Assembly: GCA_035552275.1 (NCBI GenBank)
Contig: DASZLR010000281.1
Coordinates: 1 to 45,394, forward strand
Reading direction: 5' to 3'
Length of the DNA stretch: 45,394 nucleotides
Origin: DASVLX01 sp035552275
GTDB taxonomy: Bacteria; Actinomycetota; Actinomycetes; Mycobacteriales; Pseudonocardiaceae
This document shows positions 8,605 through 16,713 of the stretch, one piece after another. Position 1 is the first letter of the stretch, and each line of letters opens with the position of its first letter. A program made the translations under genes and the position numbers. The notes beneath the pieces were generated by a model, which was not told the DNA's origin, searched no databases, and saw nothing but the letters and a program-made list of their open reading frames with translations.

Positions 8605-10071
8605 ATGACGCTTCTGCGCCCGAACGACCAGGGCTGGACCGACCTGGCGACGATTCCCCATGCCCGGTACCGCATCCCGCTGGCCGGCGACCTGATCGGC
8701 GCGTCGCCCGCGACGCCGGTGCAGACCTCGATGCGGCTGGCCCGCGAACTCGGGCCGATCTTCCGGCGCAAGATCTTCAGCACCGAGTTCGTTCTGGTGT
8801 CGGGCGCGGACCTGGTCGCCGACCTGGTGGACGAGTCGCGGTTCGGCAAGCACGTCGGTCTCGGCGTGGAGAACCTGCGGTCGATCGGCGGCGATGGACT
8901 GTTCACCGCCTACAACTCCGAGCCGAACTGGCAGCGGGCGCACGACATCCTCGCGCCCGGCTTCACCCGATCGGCGATGGAGCGGTATCACCCGACGATG
9001 CTCACCGTGGCCCATCAGCTGATGGACAGCTGGGACCAGCATCTGGACGGCACCGCGGTAAACGTCACCGGCGACGCCACCCGGCTGACGCTGGAAACCA
9101 TCGCCCGCACCGGTTTCGGCCAGGATCTCGGCTCGTTCGACCGCGCCGAGCCGCATCCGTTCGTCACCGCGATGATCGGCGCGCTGCGGTTCGCGCTGGA
9201 CCAGAACGCGACGCCGCCGGTGATCGGCCCGCTGCTGACCCGCAACGCGCGGCGGCGCAACACCGAGGATCGCCGCTACCTGTTCGACTTCGTGGACAAG
9301 GTGATCCGCGCCCGGCAGGACAGCGGCGACACCGCGGCCGAGGACCTGTTGGGGTTGATGCTCAACACCCGGCATCCGGAAACCGGGCAACGGCTGTCGG
9401 CGGCGAACATCGCGTACCAGGTCGTTACTTTTCTGGTGGCGGGCCACGAGACCACCTCCGGCGCGCTGTCGTTCGCGCTGTACTACCTGGCCAAGCACCC
9501 AGAGATTCAGGCGACGGCACAGTCCGAAGTGGACCAGGTGTGGGGTGATTCCGGAGACCCGGACTACGCCCAGGTCAGCAAGCTCCGGTATGTGCGCCGG
9601 GTGCTGGACGAGAGCCTGCGGCTGTGGCCGACCGCGCCCGGCTTCGCCCGGGAAGCGTTGGCGGACACCACGATCGGCGGCGGCCGGTACCGGATGCGCA
9701 AGGGCGCCAGCGCGATCGTGCTGGCACCGATGCTGCACCGCGATCCAGCGGTGTGGGGCGCGGACGCGGAGTCGTTCGATCCGGACCGGTTCGCCCCGGA
9801 AGCCGTGCGCGCCCGGCCCGGCCACGTCTACAAGCCGTTCGGCGCGGGCGCACGGGCCTGCATCGGCCGCCAGTTCGCCTTGCACGAGGCGACGTTGGTG
9901 CTCGGCCTGCTGCTGCGCCGCTACCAGCTGCACGGCCAGCCCGACTATCGGCTGAAGGTGACCGAACGGCTGACCCTCACGCCGGAGGACTTCACCCTCA
10001 ACCTCACCCGCCGCTCCCCCGCCACAAAGTCCACTGTGGATCGAACGGCGATCACCGAGCCGGCACAGTAG
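8605..10071 (+). CDS. Cytochrome P450, CYP102-like heme domain without reductase
   Basis: A 488-residue P450 that resembles the heme domain of Bacillus CYP102A1 (P450 BM3) along its full length. Visible motifs are FLVAGHETTSGALSFALYYL (I helix, T284), DESLRLWPTAP (ExxR) and FGAGARACIGRQFALHEATL with heme-ligand C419. It ends with LTLTPEDFTLNL, as the BM3 heme domain does, plus a short polar tail. The diflavin reductase normally fused to CYP102 is absent, and no ferredoxin or reductase gene is adjacent, so electrons must come from elsewhere. ATG 8605 follows a strong GGAGGGG site. Likely fatty-acid hydroxylase, controlled by the divergent TetR. Confidence 0.88.
   Translation: MTLLRPNDQGWTDLATIPHARYRIPLAGDLIGASPATPVQTSMRLARELGPIFRRKIFSTEFVLVSGADLVADLVDESRFGKHVGLGVENLRSIGGDGLFTAYNSEPNWQRAHDILAPGFTRSAMERYHPTMLTVAHQLMDSWDQHLDGTAVNVTGDATRLTLETIARTGFGQDLGSFDRAEPHPFVTAMIGALRFALDQNATPPVIGPLLTRNARRRNTEDRRYLFDFVDKVIRARQDSGDTAAEDLLGLMLNTRHPETGQRLSAANIAYQVVTFLVAGHETTSGALSFALYYLAKHPEIQATAQSEVDQVWGDSGDPDYAQVSKLRYVRRVLDESLRLWPTAPGFAREALADTTIGGGRYRMRKGASAIVLAPMLHRDPAVWGADAESFDPDRFAPEAVRARPGHVYKPFGAGARACIGRQFALHEATLVLGLLLRRYQLHGQPDYRLKVTERLTLTPEDFTLNLTRRSPATKSTVDRTAITEPAQ
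10030..10040. repeat. TCCACTGTGGA palindrome
   Basis: An 11-base palindrome (odd centre) inside the 3' end of the P450 gene. The same TCCACWGTGGA word recurs exactly at 26597-26607 and 44685-44695, each time inside coding sequence. Confidence 0.6.
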
Positions 10072-10500
10072 CTATCGCAGCGGGTTGACCCACTTCAAGT
10101 CGGGAAATCGGGCGAAGTCAGTGTCGTTGGTGTGCATCTCACCGTTGTGCTCAATGGCGTAGGCGGCCAGTTGGACGTCAGTAGTCAGGTTTCCGGCCGT
10201 GCCGACGTCCTGGAGCAACCCGAGCGCCACATTCAGATGATCGGGACCTGCGGTAAGAAGATCTACGTTCGGCTGACTGAGCCAGTCCTGGACGTACTCG
10301 ATGGCGTCTTTGACCGCCAGCGGCGAGGGCAAGATGCGCGCGTTCGTGCCGATCCGCAGGAAGCCGAACACTGCGGGTGGGGTGAGCCCGATGCGGTGTG
10401 GACTATTGACGATCCGCTCCCACCAGGCACGTGCGCGAGAATGTTGCGGGAACCCGGAGATGACGGCATAGAGCAGTAGATTGACGTCCGGGATGATCAC
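10072..10500 (-). CDS. VapC-type PIN-domain ribonuclease toxin
   Basis: A 142-residue PIN protein, predicted Mg-dependent endoribonuclease. It starts IIPDVNLLLYAV, with the first catalytic aspartate, and carries further acidic residues in LTTDVQLAAYAIEHNGEM and HTNDTDFARFPDLKW. The form belongs to the VapC group with a DVNLLLYA start, common in actinobacteria. The GTG start overlaps the antitoxin stop as GTGA. The stop codon abuts the convergent P450 stop with no spacer. Confidence 0.85.
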   Translation of the reverse strand: MIIPDVNLLLYAVISGFPQHSRARAWWERIVNSPHRIGLTPPAVFGFLRIGTNARILPSPLAVKDAIEYVQDWLSQPNVDLLTAGPDHLNVALGLLQDVGTAGNLTTDVQLAAYAIEHNGEMHTNDTDFARFPDLKWVNPLR

Positions 10501-10766
10501 GAGGACCGTCGCGCCTTGTCCATGATGGCCTCGTCCTCCAACTGGTCGGCCAGTCGGTTGAAACCTGCCAGATCAAATCCGGGTCGCACGGCCGACTGGT
10601 GCGGCGTCAGGCGATAGGGCTCTTGGCGGCCAACGCGTGGCGCCAAGACGCTCCGGAGCGCGTCGTTGATGATCTGCTTCATTGGGCGGTGCTCGCGATG
10701 GACCGCGTCATCGACTAGTCGAGCGACATCATCATCCAACGTCAAGGTGGTTCGCATACATGACAT
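10497..10766 (-). CDS. VapB-type antitoxin
   Basis: An 89-residue partner of the downstream PIN toxin. Residues 4-45 (MRTTLTLDDDVARLVDDAV, then MKQIINDALRSVL) have the form of a ribbon-helix-helix DNA-binding domain, and the acidic C-terminus (DQLEDEAIMDKARRSS) would wrap the toxin. ATG 10766 lies seven bases after GGAGG; ATG 10769 and ATG 10757 are in-frame alternatives. It is expected to repress its own operon. Confidence 0.8.
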   Translation of the reverse strand: MSCMRTTLTLDDDVARLVDDAVHREHRPMKQIINDALRSVLAPRVGRQEPYRLTPHQSAVRPGFDLAGFNRLADQLEDEAIMDKARRSS

Positions 10767-10802
10767 CATGATGCCTCCTTGGGGATGCGTCAAGATGCTT
10801 CT

Positions 10803-10820
10803 GGTCACCGAGGTCACTGA
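10803..10820. repeat. Tandem 9-bp repeat GGTCACYGA upstream of vapB
   Basis: Two adjacent copies, GGTCACCGA (10803-10811) and GGTCACTGA (10812-10820), lie 37-54 bases upstream of the antitoxin start and run into the end of the hydrolase gene. The position would suit an autoregulatory site, but no symmetry typical of VapB operators is visible. Confidence 0.3.
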
Positions 10821-11671
10821 GCCGGCACGGTGGCCCAGAAATTGACGGCCAGGTCGTGGAACTCCTGGGCGCGCTCGATCTGCGGCATGTGGCCGGTGTC
10901 CACGAACAGGTGGGTCTGGGCGTGCGGCAGCGCGCGCCGGGCGGCTACCAGCTGCGCGGACGGCAGCACCAGATCCCGTTCGCCCCACACCACCAGTGTC
11001 GGAATCGGCCGCGCCACGAGGGCGGCGAGCAACTCGGCTCGCCATTCCGGACGGACGCCGCGAAAAGTGCCCAGTGCCCGGCCGATGTGCAGGAACTCGC
11101 GCGACCGGCCGGGCAGGCCAGCAAGGACCATCGCCTGGTCGATCCGCGCCTCGGTGACGAACGCCGGGTCGTAGAACAGGCTGCGCACCACTCGGCGGGC
11201 GCCGTTGCGGTTCGGCCAGCGCAGCAGCAGCTCACCCAGCGGGCGCAGGGACAACAGCCGCAACGTCACCGTGACCTCGCGGCCGAATCCGGCACTGTTG
11301 GCCAGCAACAGGCTGCCGACCCGGTCTGGCGCGTCGACGGCCAGTCGCATCGCGACCGCGCCGCCCAGCGAATTGCCGGCGACATGCGCCGGTCGCGTTT
11401 CGCCCACCGTGTCCAGGAATCCGGCGACGGCACCGGCGAGCGCGCCGAGCGTGTACGGCTCCGCCAGGGGGTCCGAATAGCCGTGGCCGGGCAGATCGAG
11501 CGAGTACACCCGGAACCGGTCGGCGAGCAGCTCATGCTGTTCGGTCCAGTCCTCCAGGCTGCGGCTGATGCCGTGCAGCAACAGCACCGGATCGCCGTCG
11601 TTGTCCAGGCCGTCTGCCCGATAGCGCAGTCGCAGCCCGTTGACGGCGACTGTGTCGGCCGTGGTGGTCAT
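10814..11671 (-). CDS. Alpha/beta hydrolase paired with the EthA-like monooxygenase
   Basis: A 285-residue alpha/beta hydrolase with a full catalytic set: oxyanion HG in LLLHGISRS, nucleophile S101 in AGNSLGGAVAMRL, acid D233 in VVWGERDLVLP and base H261 in VDTGHMPQIERA. Its ATG overlaps the stop of the monooxygenase gene as ATGA, so both come from one transcript. Baeyer-Villiger enzymes make esters or lactones, and an esterase encoded with one commonly hydrolyses the product; that role is inference here. No signal peptide is seen, so it is probably cytoplasmic. Confidence 0.85.
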   Translation of the reverse strand: MTTTADTVAVNGLRLRYRADGLDNDGDPVLLLHGISRSLEDWTEQHELLADRFRVYSLDLPGHGYSDPLAEPYTLGALAGAVAGFLDTVGETRPAHVAGNSLGGAVAMRLAVDAPDRVGSLLLANSAGFGREVTVTLRLLSLRPLGELLLRWPNRNGARRVVRSLFYDPAFVTEARIDQAMVLAGLPGRSREFLHIGRALGTFRGVRPEWRAELLAALVARPIPTLVVWGERDLVLPSAQLVAARRALPHAQTHLFVDTGHMPQIERAQEFHDLAVNFWATVPAQ

Positions 11672-13155
11672 CGGCTTGTCCCCGTTTCGACCAGCGGCCG
11701 GGCGGCCGCGCTGAACCGAATGCCATCATCTTCCACCGGTGCGCGGCGCAACAGCGCGATATCGCGCGGATAGTTCTGGTAAAGCCGCCAGGGCGCACTG
11801 CTGCCCTGCTTCGGGAACGAGTCGACGGACCGCCGCACATAGCCGGACTGCAGGTCGATCAGCGGCACGGTCGCCGACGCATCGGGCGCGACCGGCACGC
11901 ACTGCCGGTATCCGTGCCGCGCCATGTGGCCCAGCACCCGGCAGACGTACTGGCTGACCAGATCGGCCTTGAGCGTCCAGGACGCGTTCGTGTAGCCGAC
12001 CACGAAGGCGAAGTTGGGCACGCCGGAAATCATCATTCCCTTGTACGCCACGGTTTTCCCGAGATCGACCGCCACGCCGTCGACGGCCAGCGACATGCCG
12101 CCGAAGGCGAGCAGGTTCAGCCCGGTGGCCGTGACGATCACGTCGGCCTCCAGTTCGGCGCCCGAGGTCAGCCGGATGCCATGCTCGGTGAAGGTGTCAA
12201 TCGTGTCGGTGACCACGCTCGCCTGGCCGTGCCGGATGGCGCGGAACAGATCGCCGTCGGGCACGAAGCAGATCCGCTGATCCCACGGGTTGTAGCTGGG
12301 CGTGAAGTGCTTGTCGATGTCGTAGCCCGCGGGCAGCAACTGCTCCAGCACCTTGCGGATCCGACTCTTCACGAACTCCGGCCTGCGCCGGGACAGTTGG
12401 AACAGCAGTGTCGCGCGCAGTACGTTCTTCCACCGCACGATCGGATACGCCAGCTTGGCCGGCAGCCGCGGCCGCAGCGCGTCGGCCACCCGGTCCGCCG
12501 CCGGCAGCGACAGGATGTAGCTGGGCGAACGCTGCAACATCGTCACGTGCGCGGCCCGTTCCGCCAGCGCCGGAACCAGCGTGACGGCGGTGGCGCCGCT
12601 GCCGATCACCACCACCCGCTTGCCCGCGTAGTCCACATCGGAGTTCCAGTGCTGCGGGTGGACGAGTTGGCCGGCGAAGTCGTCCGCGCCGGGGAAGGCG
12701 GGCGTGTAGCCCTCGTCGTAGCGGTAGTAACCCGAGCAGACATACAGGAACCGGCAGGTCAACTCGACGGTGTGGTCGCTGTCGAGTTGGCGGACCTGAA
12801 CCGTCCAGCGCGCCTGCTCGCTGGACCACTCGGCGCGCACCACCTTGTGGTGGAACCGAATCCGGTCGGTCACCCGGTACTCGCGGGCCGTCCGCCGGAT
12901 GTAGTCGAGGATGGTCGAGCCGTCCGCGATCGACTTCTCCGCCGTCCACGGCTGGAACGAGTACCCGAGGGTGAACATGTCCGAGTCGGAGCGGATGCCG
13001 GGATAGCGGAACAGGTCCCAGGTGCCGCCGATCGCGTCCCGCGCTTCGAGGATCGCGAAGCTGGTGCCCGGACGCTCCCGCTGGAGATGGCAGGCCGCGC
13101 CAATCCCGGACAGGCCGGCGCCGACGATCAGCACGTCGAGGTGTTCGGCTGGCAT
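11668..13155 (-). CDS. EthA-like FAD-dependent Baeyer-Villiger monooxygenase
   Basis: A 495-residue flavoprotein that resembles Mycobacterium tuberculosis EthA (489 residues) throughout. It has an FAD-binding GAGLSG at residues 12-17, GGTWDLFRYPGIRSDSDM (43-60), the Baeyer-Villiger fingerprint FAGQLVHPQHW at 160-170 (FxGxxxHxxxW), and an NADPH-binding VVVIGSGATA (181-190). The C-terminal half keeps HFTPSYNPWDQRICFVPDGD and VGYTNASWTLKADLVSQYVC. EthA oxidises ketones and activates thioamide prodrugs such as ethionamide. The gene is divergent from a TetR repressor, as ethA is from ethR. ATG 13155 follows GGAGAA. Confidence 0.92.
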   Translation of the reverse strand: MPAEHLDVLIVGAGLSGIGAACHLQRERPGTSFAILEARDAIGGTWDLFRYPGIRSDSDMFTLGYSFQPWTAEKSIADGSTILDYIRRTAREYRVTDRIRFHHKVVRAEWSSEQARWTVQVRQLDSDHTVELTCRFLYVCSGYYRYDEGYTPAFPGADDFAGQLVHPQHWNSDVDYAGKRVVVIGSGATAVTLVPALAERAAHVTMLQRSPSYILSLPAADRVADALRPRLPAKLAYPIVRWKNVLRATLLFQLSRRRPEFVKSRIRKVLEQLLPAGYDIDKHFTPSYNPWDQRICFVPDGDLFRAIRHGQASVVTDTIDTFTEHGIRLTSGAELEADVIVTATGLNLLAFGGMSLAVDGVAVDLGKTVAYKGMMISGVPNFAFVVGYTNASWTLKADLVSQYVCRVLGHMARHGYRQCVPVAPDASATVPLIDLQSGYVRRSVDSFPKQGSSAPWRLYQNYPRDIALLRRAPVEDDGIRFSAAARPLVETGTSR

Positions 13156-13178
13156 GTGGTTCTCCGTCCCGCTCCGGT

Positions 13179-13195
13179 TGACTGATTATCAGTCA
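13179..13195. promoter_or_regulatory. Perfect palindromic operator TGACTGA-TTA-TCAGTCA
   Basis: A 17-base perfect palindrome between the divergent EthA-like and EthR-like genes. It contains GATAAT on the minus strand and GATTAT on the plus strand, good -10 candidates for both genes, so one bound repressor dimer could silence both directions. It ends 19 bases before the repressor start codon. Confidence 0.7.
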
Positions 13196-13214
13196 GTATG
13201 GGACGCTAGCCGAC

Positions 13215-13880
13215 ATGCCAGCCCAGGTCAACGCCCCCAGCCGTGCTCCCGACCGCCGCGCGCTGCTCGTGCGGGCGGCCACCGAACTGTTCGGCGAGCG
13301 CGCCTACGACGAGGTGACCACCACCGAGATCGCCCGCCGGGCCGGCGTGGCCTACGGCCTCATCGCGCACCACTTCACCAACAAGCGGGGCCTCTACCTG
13401 GCAACCGTCCGGGCCGGCGCGGACCGGCTGCGCGCGATGCGGGAAGCGCCACCCAGCGGCGACACCCGCGCCGAGCAGCTGCACGACGTGATCGACCGGT
13501 ACATCGGCTTCGTGGACCGCGATGCCGCGCTGTTCCTGTCCGTCATGCGCGGCGGCCAGGGTTCGGACCCGGAGGTCGCCGAGATCGTGGACCGCCTGCG
13601 CTGGGAGTCCACCGAGAATCTGTTGGGCGCGTTCGGCGTGACCGCGCCGCTGCCGCCACTGCTGCGCGCCACCACCCGGGGCTGGATCGGCTACCTGGAC
13701 GAGCTGATCATCGACCACCTGCGGCATCGCGATGTGCCGCGGGCGCACCTGGTCGAACTCGCGGCGGCGGCGCTGGTGGCCGCGCTGCGAACGGCGACCG
13801 ACCTCGATCCGCATCCGGCTTTCACCCCGGACACCCTGGACGAACTGGCGGGGCTGGGCGGGCTCACGGCGAGAAGGTGA
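13215..13880 (+). CDS. TetR-family repressor, EthR-like in position
   Basis: A 221-residue TetR protein. The DNA-binding domain spans about residues 12-62: RRALLVRAATELFGERAYDE, TTTEIARRAGVAYGLIAHHF, TNKRGLYLATV. The rest is helical ligand-binding sequence including RYIGFVDRDAALFLSVMRGG. It is divergent from the EthA-like monooxygenase, with a perfect palindrome in between, which is the ethR-ethA arrangement. I infer that it represses the monooxygenase-hydrolase operon. Its 3' end overlaps the convergent pseudokinase gene by 17 bp. Confidence 0.85.
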   Translation: MPAQVNAPSRAPDRRALLVRAATELFGERAYDEVTTTEIARRAGVAYGLIAHHFTNKRGLYLATVRAGADRLRAMREAPPSGDTRAEQLHDVIDRYIGFVDRDAALFLSVMRGGQGSDPEVAEIVDRLRWESTENLLGAFGVTAPLPPLLRATTRGWIGYLDELIIDHLRHRDVPRAHLVELAAAALVAALRTATDLDPHPAFTPDTLDELAGLGGLTARR

Positions 13881-15522
13881 CCTCGTTGATCGTGGTCTGG
13901 TAGCCGCCGCCGGACTGGCCGAGCGCGGTGATCCAGACCAGCACGTGGGTGGTCGGCGCGAGCGGGCTGAGCGCGATGGGGGTGTCGCCGGCGGACAGCG
14001 TGGCGGTGCCGAGCAGTTGGGTGTCGGCCAGGTTCGGATCGTCCGAGTTCGCCGCGCGGATCTCGACCACCGTGCCGGCGCTGGGCGAGTTGAGGTGGAT
14101 CGTGTGCGGTTGGACCGGCTGGGCGAAGGCGACCATGATCCCCAAGCCCGGCAGGTAGGTGGGGAACTGCTGGAAGTAGGTGTCGGTCGTCCAGCCCGTG
14201 GTCGGATCGCCGTCGATCACCCGGTTGATCTTGCTCGGACTATCCGGCGAGCCGCTGACCGTGTATTCGGTCACGCCGGACGGCACAAGCGGACCAGCTG
14301 CCGACGGAGCGGCCGGCGGCGGGCTGGGGTGGGTGGGCGGCGGAGCCGGATGGCTGATCGACGTGCTGGTCGGCGTACTGGTCACCGTGGCCGTGCCGTT
14401 GGACAGCACGGCCGGCGTCGCGGACAGCGTGCCGGCCGGCCCGAAGAAGCCGGCGATCTGGCTGATCGTCCAGGCCGCCACCATGACGGTCGCCACGGTC
14501 AGTCCGGCGGCCGCCAGCGCCATCCGCCGCCTTCGAGTGTCCTTTGTAGACCTTGTCGATCCGGTGGACTCTGTGGACGCCGCTCGGGCCGGCGGCTGCG
14601 GCCGGACCGGCTGAGTCGGCTGAGTCGGCTGAGTCGGCTGGATCTGTTGGGTCGGCGGCTCTGGTGGCGGGGCCGGCGGCGGTGCTGGCACCGGCTGGGC
14701 GGGCGGCCGGGCCGGCATCGGCTGGGCGGGCGGCACCTGCGGCATCGGATCGGTGCTGGGTTCCTGACGCCGGGTCTGGTCCAGCACGCGCAGCAGCGAA
14801 CCACTGGTCCGGATGCTGCCCACGGACGTGTCGTCCACGATCATCGTCGCGATCAGCGCCAGGTCGCGGGGCAGGTCCGGGCGCAACACGCTGAGCGGCG
14901 CGCTCTGCCCGCCCGGCCAGACGCCGGTGAGCAGCGCGTACAGCAGCGCGCCGAGCCCGCGCACGTCATCACGCGAACCGGTGTCCGGCGGCGGCCCGGG
15001 GAAGGCCAGGGTGAGCATGCCGCGCTCGCTGACTCGGACCCGGTTCCCACCCATCCCAGCGCCGACGCCGATGACCAGGCCGGCGTGGTGCGCGCGGTCG
15101 ACGGCCGACACCAGCGGACGGAGCATCCGCCGGCAGGCCGCGGCCGACACCGGGCCGTTGGTCAGCACATCCGCCAGGCTCACGCCCTCGGTCCACTCGG
15201 CGACCACCAGCCCGAGCACATCGTGCCGGGAGGCGGGCTCGTCATCCGGACCGAGGACGTCCAGCAGCCGGGCCAGCGCCGGATGGGCGACGGACTCGGT
15301 GCGCCGGACCATGTCGACAACCCGCCGGGCGCGCTCGACAGCCGGCGGGTCGAGTTGGTCGCCCACCAGGATCGTCAGCGCGACCTCGCGTTCCACCCGC
15401 AGATCCCGGGCACGCCAGAACTCCATGCCGGCGCGGTCGTCCGATCCGCACGATCTGAACAGGCGGTACCGACCGTCGGCCAGCATGTCGCCTGACGTCA
15501 ACAGCATGGATGAAGTGCTCAT
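13864..15522 (-). CDS. Membrane pseudokinase with extracellular sugar-binding-like domain (MviN C-terminal type)
   Basis: A 552-residue protein. Residues 15-250 have a protein-kinase fold outline but lack the catalytic residues: the usual VAIK lysine is replaced in EVALTILVG, HRD is replaced around HHAGLVIGVGAG, and no DFG is found. A proline/glutamine-rich linker with TQP repeats follows. One membrane helix lies near 336-362 (MALAAAGLTVATVMVAAW), and an extracellular discoidin-like domain (INRVIDGDPTTGWTTDTY) closes the protein. The M. tuberculosis MviN (Rv3910) C-terminal half has the same order, where the phosphorylated pseudokinase recruits FhaA to control peptidoglycan synthesis. No murJ lies nearby, so this is a stand-alone copy. 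ATG 15522 is assumed; ATG 15507 is possible. Confidence 0.75.
   Translation of the reverse strand: MSTSSMLLTSGDMLADGRYRLFRSCGSDDRAGMEFWRARDLRVEREVALTILVGDQLDPPAVERARRVVDMVRRTESVAHPALARLLDVLGPDDEPASRHDVLGLVVAEWTEGVSLADVLTNGPVSAAACRRMLRPLVSAVDRAHHAGLVIGVGAGMGGNRVRVSERGMLTLAFPGPPPDTGSRDDVRGLGALLYALLTGVWPGGQSAPLSVLRPDLPRDLALIATMIVDDTSVGSIRTSGSLLRVLDQTRRQEPSTDPMPQVPPAQPMPARPPAQPVPAPPPAPPPEPPTQQIQPTQPTQPTQPVRPQPPARAASTESTGSTRSTKDTRRRRMALAAAGLTVATVMVAAWTISQIAGFFGPAGTLSATPAVLSNGTATVTSTPTSTSISHPAPPPTHPSPPPAAPSAAGPLVPSGVTEYTVSGSPDSPSKINRVIDGDPTTGWTTDTYFQQFPTYLPGLGIMVAFAQPVQPHTIHLNSPSAGTVVEIRAANSDDPNLADTQLLGTATLSAGDTPIALSPLAPTTHVLVWITALGQSGGGYQTTINEVTFSP
14609..14635. repeat. Three 9-bp tandem repeats coding TQP
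   Basis: Three perfect GGCTGAGTC units give the Thr-Gln-Pro repeats in the linker of the pseudokinase, read on the minus strand. The array could expand or contract without shifting the frame. Confidence 0.7.
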
Positions 15523-15642
15523 TTGCCGGGCCCGGCCACGTCGTCAGCCTCACCGTCAGCTTCATCGGCAGCGTCTGTCCAGGGTGCCTGTGCTGGCCGC
15601 CGCTGTCCAGTGAGCGGACCGTCGGCTTGGGTTCGGCAGGAT

Positions 15643-16269
15643 ATGGGGGTGCCCTTCAACCACAATGATCACTACCACCCGCTGCTGCTGCGCCAGGTGC
15701 CCGCCGGTGCCAGGACGGCGCTGGACGTCGGTTGCGGCACCGGCAGGTTCGCGCGCCGGCTGGCGGCCGCCGGGCTGGCCGTGACCGGCGTCGACGCCTC
15801 GCCCGAGGTGATCAACGTCGCCCGGGTGCTCGGCTGTCCCGGACCGGGAACGATCAGCTACCGGCAGGCCGATATCCGGGACGCTGACCTGCCGGGCGGC
15901 CACTATGACTTCATCTCGTGTTTGGCCTCGATCCACCATGTGCCGTTCGACACCGTGCGCGGGCTGCGGGCCGCGCTCGCTCCCGGTGGCGTGCTGGTGA
16001 TCTTGGGCCTGGCGCAGCCGCGGGCGGTCGTCGACTACGCGAAGTGGCTGGCTGTCGTACCGCTGAACCTCGCCGCCCGGCTGGTGGTGTGGGCCGGCGA
16101 ACGGCTCAACGGCGGGGTCGATCTGGTGTCCAGGCCGCCGATCCGCTCGGACACGATGACCATGACCGACATCCGGCGCAAGTCCCAGACGCTGCTGCCC
16201 GGCCGGACCGTTCGTCCCGTGCTGTTCTGGCGCTACCTGCTTGTTTACCGCGCGCCGACCGGATCATGA
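15643..16269 (+). CDS. Class I SAM-dependent methyltransferase
   Basis: A 208-residue methyltransferase. Motif I is ALDVGCGTGRFARRLAAAG, followed by VTGVDASPEVINVARVL, the SAM ribose acid. Motif IV is YDFISCLASIHHVPF, and LAPGGVLVILGLAQP is the post-core strand. ATG 15643 is preceded by GCAGG; GTG 15649 is an alternative, and the frame is open further upstream without a better site. The substrate is unknown. It is divergent from the pseudokinase gene, with about 120 bp between starts. Confidence 0.8.
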   Translation: MGVPFNHNDHYHPLLLRQVPAGARTALDVGCGTGRFARRLAAAGLAVTGVDASPEVINVARVLGCPGPGTISYRQADIRDADLPGGHYDFISCLASIHHVPFDTVRGLRAALAPGGVLVILGLAQPRAVVDYAKWLAVVPLNLAARLVVWAGERLNGGVDLVSRPPIRSDTMTMTDIRRKSQTLLPGRTVRPVLFWRYLLVYRAPTGS

Positions 16270-16296
16270 TGGATACGTCCGAACGGAGCCATGTGG

Positions 16297-16713
16297 CTAT
16301 TCGGCTGGCAGCAGATCCAAGGCACCCACGTACCGGGCCCGGACGATGGTGAAATGCTTCCGGTCGACCGTCGCCACCTTCTCGGTACGGTACGTTTCGG
16401 CCGTTGCGATCACGCAGGCGTCGGCGGTTCCCAGCGGAAGGTCGGCATACGCCTCAACCAATTCCGCCACTCGACGCTTGCCGACGTCACCCAAGGACAC
16501 GACGTCATAGATGCCGTCGGCCACGTCCTGAAGGAAGCTAACCTCGGCCCGCGCGCCGCCGCGAGCGCACAGCATGTAACCCACTTCAGTCAACAGTGCC
16601 TCGGGCAACAGCAGCGGGCCGCGAGCCGTGGTCAGGAGTTCCGCGCACTGCTGGTGCCAACGATCGGTTCGGTTCGCCGCGGCAACAATCACACCCGTGT
16701 CGACCACGATCAC
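16297..16713 (-). CDS. PIN-domain toxin, VapC-like
   Basis: A 138-residue PIN nuclease: VIVVDTGVIVAAANRTDRWH carries the first acidic residue, LLPEALLTEVGYML the second, and LGTADACVIATAETYRTEK, then VATVDRKHFTIVR, the remaining acidic sites. Predicted to cleave RNA when freed from its antitoxin. GTG 16713 overlaps the stop of the upstream small gene as GTGA, the same coupling as in the VapBC module at 10072-10766. Confidence 0.82.
   Translation of the reverse strand: MIVVDTGVIVAAANRTDRWHQQCAELLTTARGPLLLPEALLTEVGYMLCARGGARAEVSFLQDVADGIYDVVSLGDVGKRRVAELVEAYADLPLGTADACVIATAETYRTEKVATVDRKHFTIVRARYVGALDLLPAE

Noticed and set aside
8605..10071. Full CYP102 fusion broken by a frameshift
   Set aside because: After the P450 stop the next DNA encodes a complete VapBC module on the other strand, with no flavodoxin or reductase remnants in any frame.
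11914..13185. Plus-strand frame opposite the EthA-like gene
   Set aside because: Composition typical of an antisense shadow (His, Arg, Gln, Val rich), while the minus strand carries a clear EthA-like enzyme.
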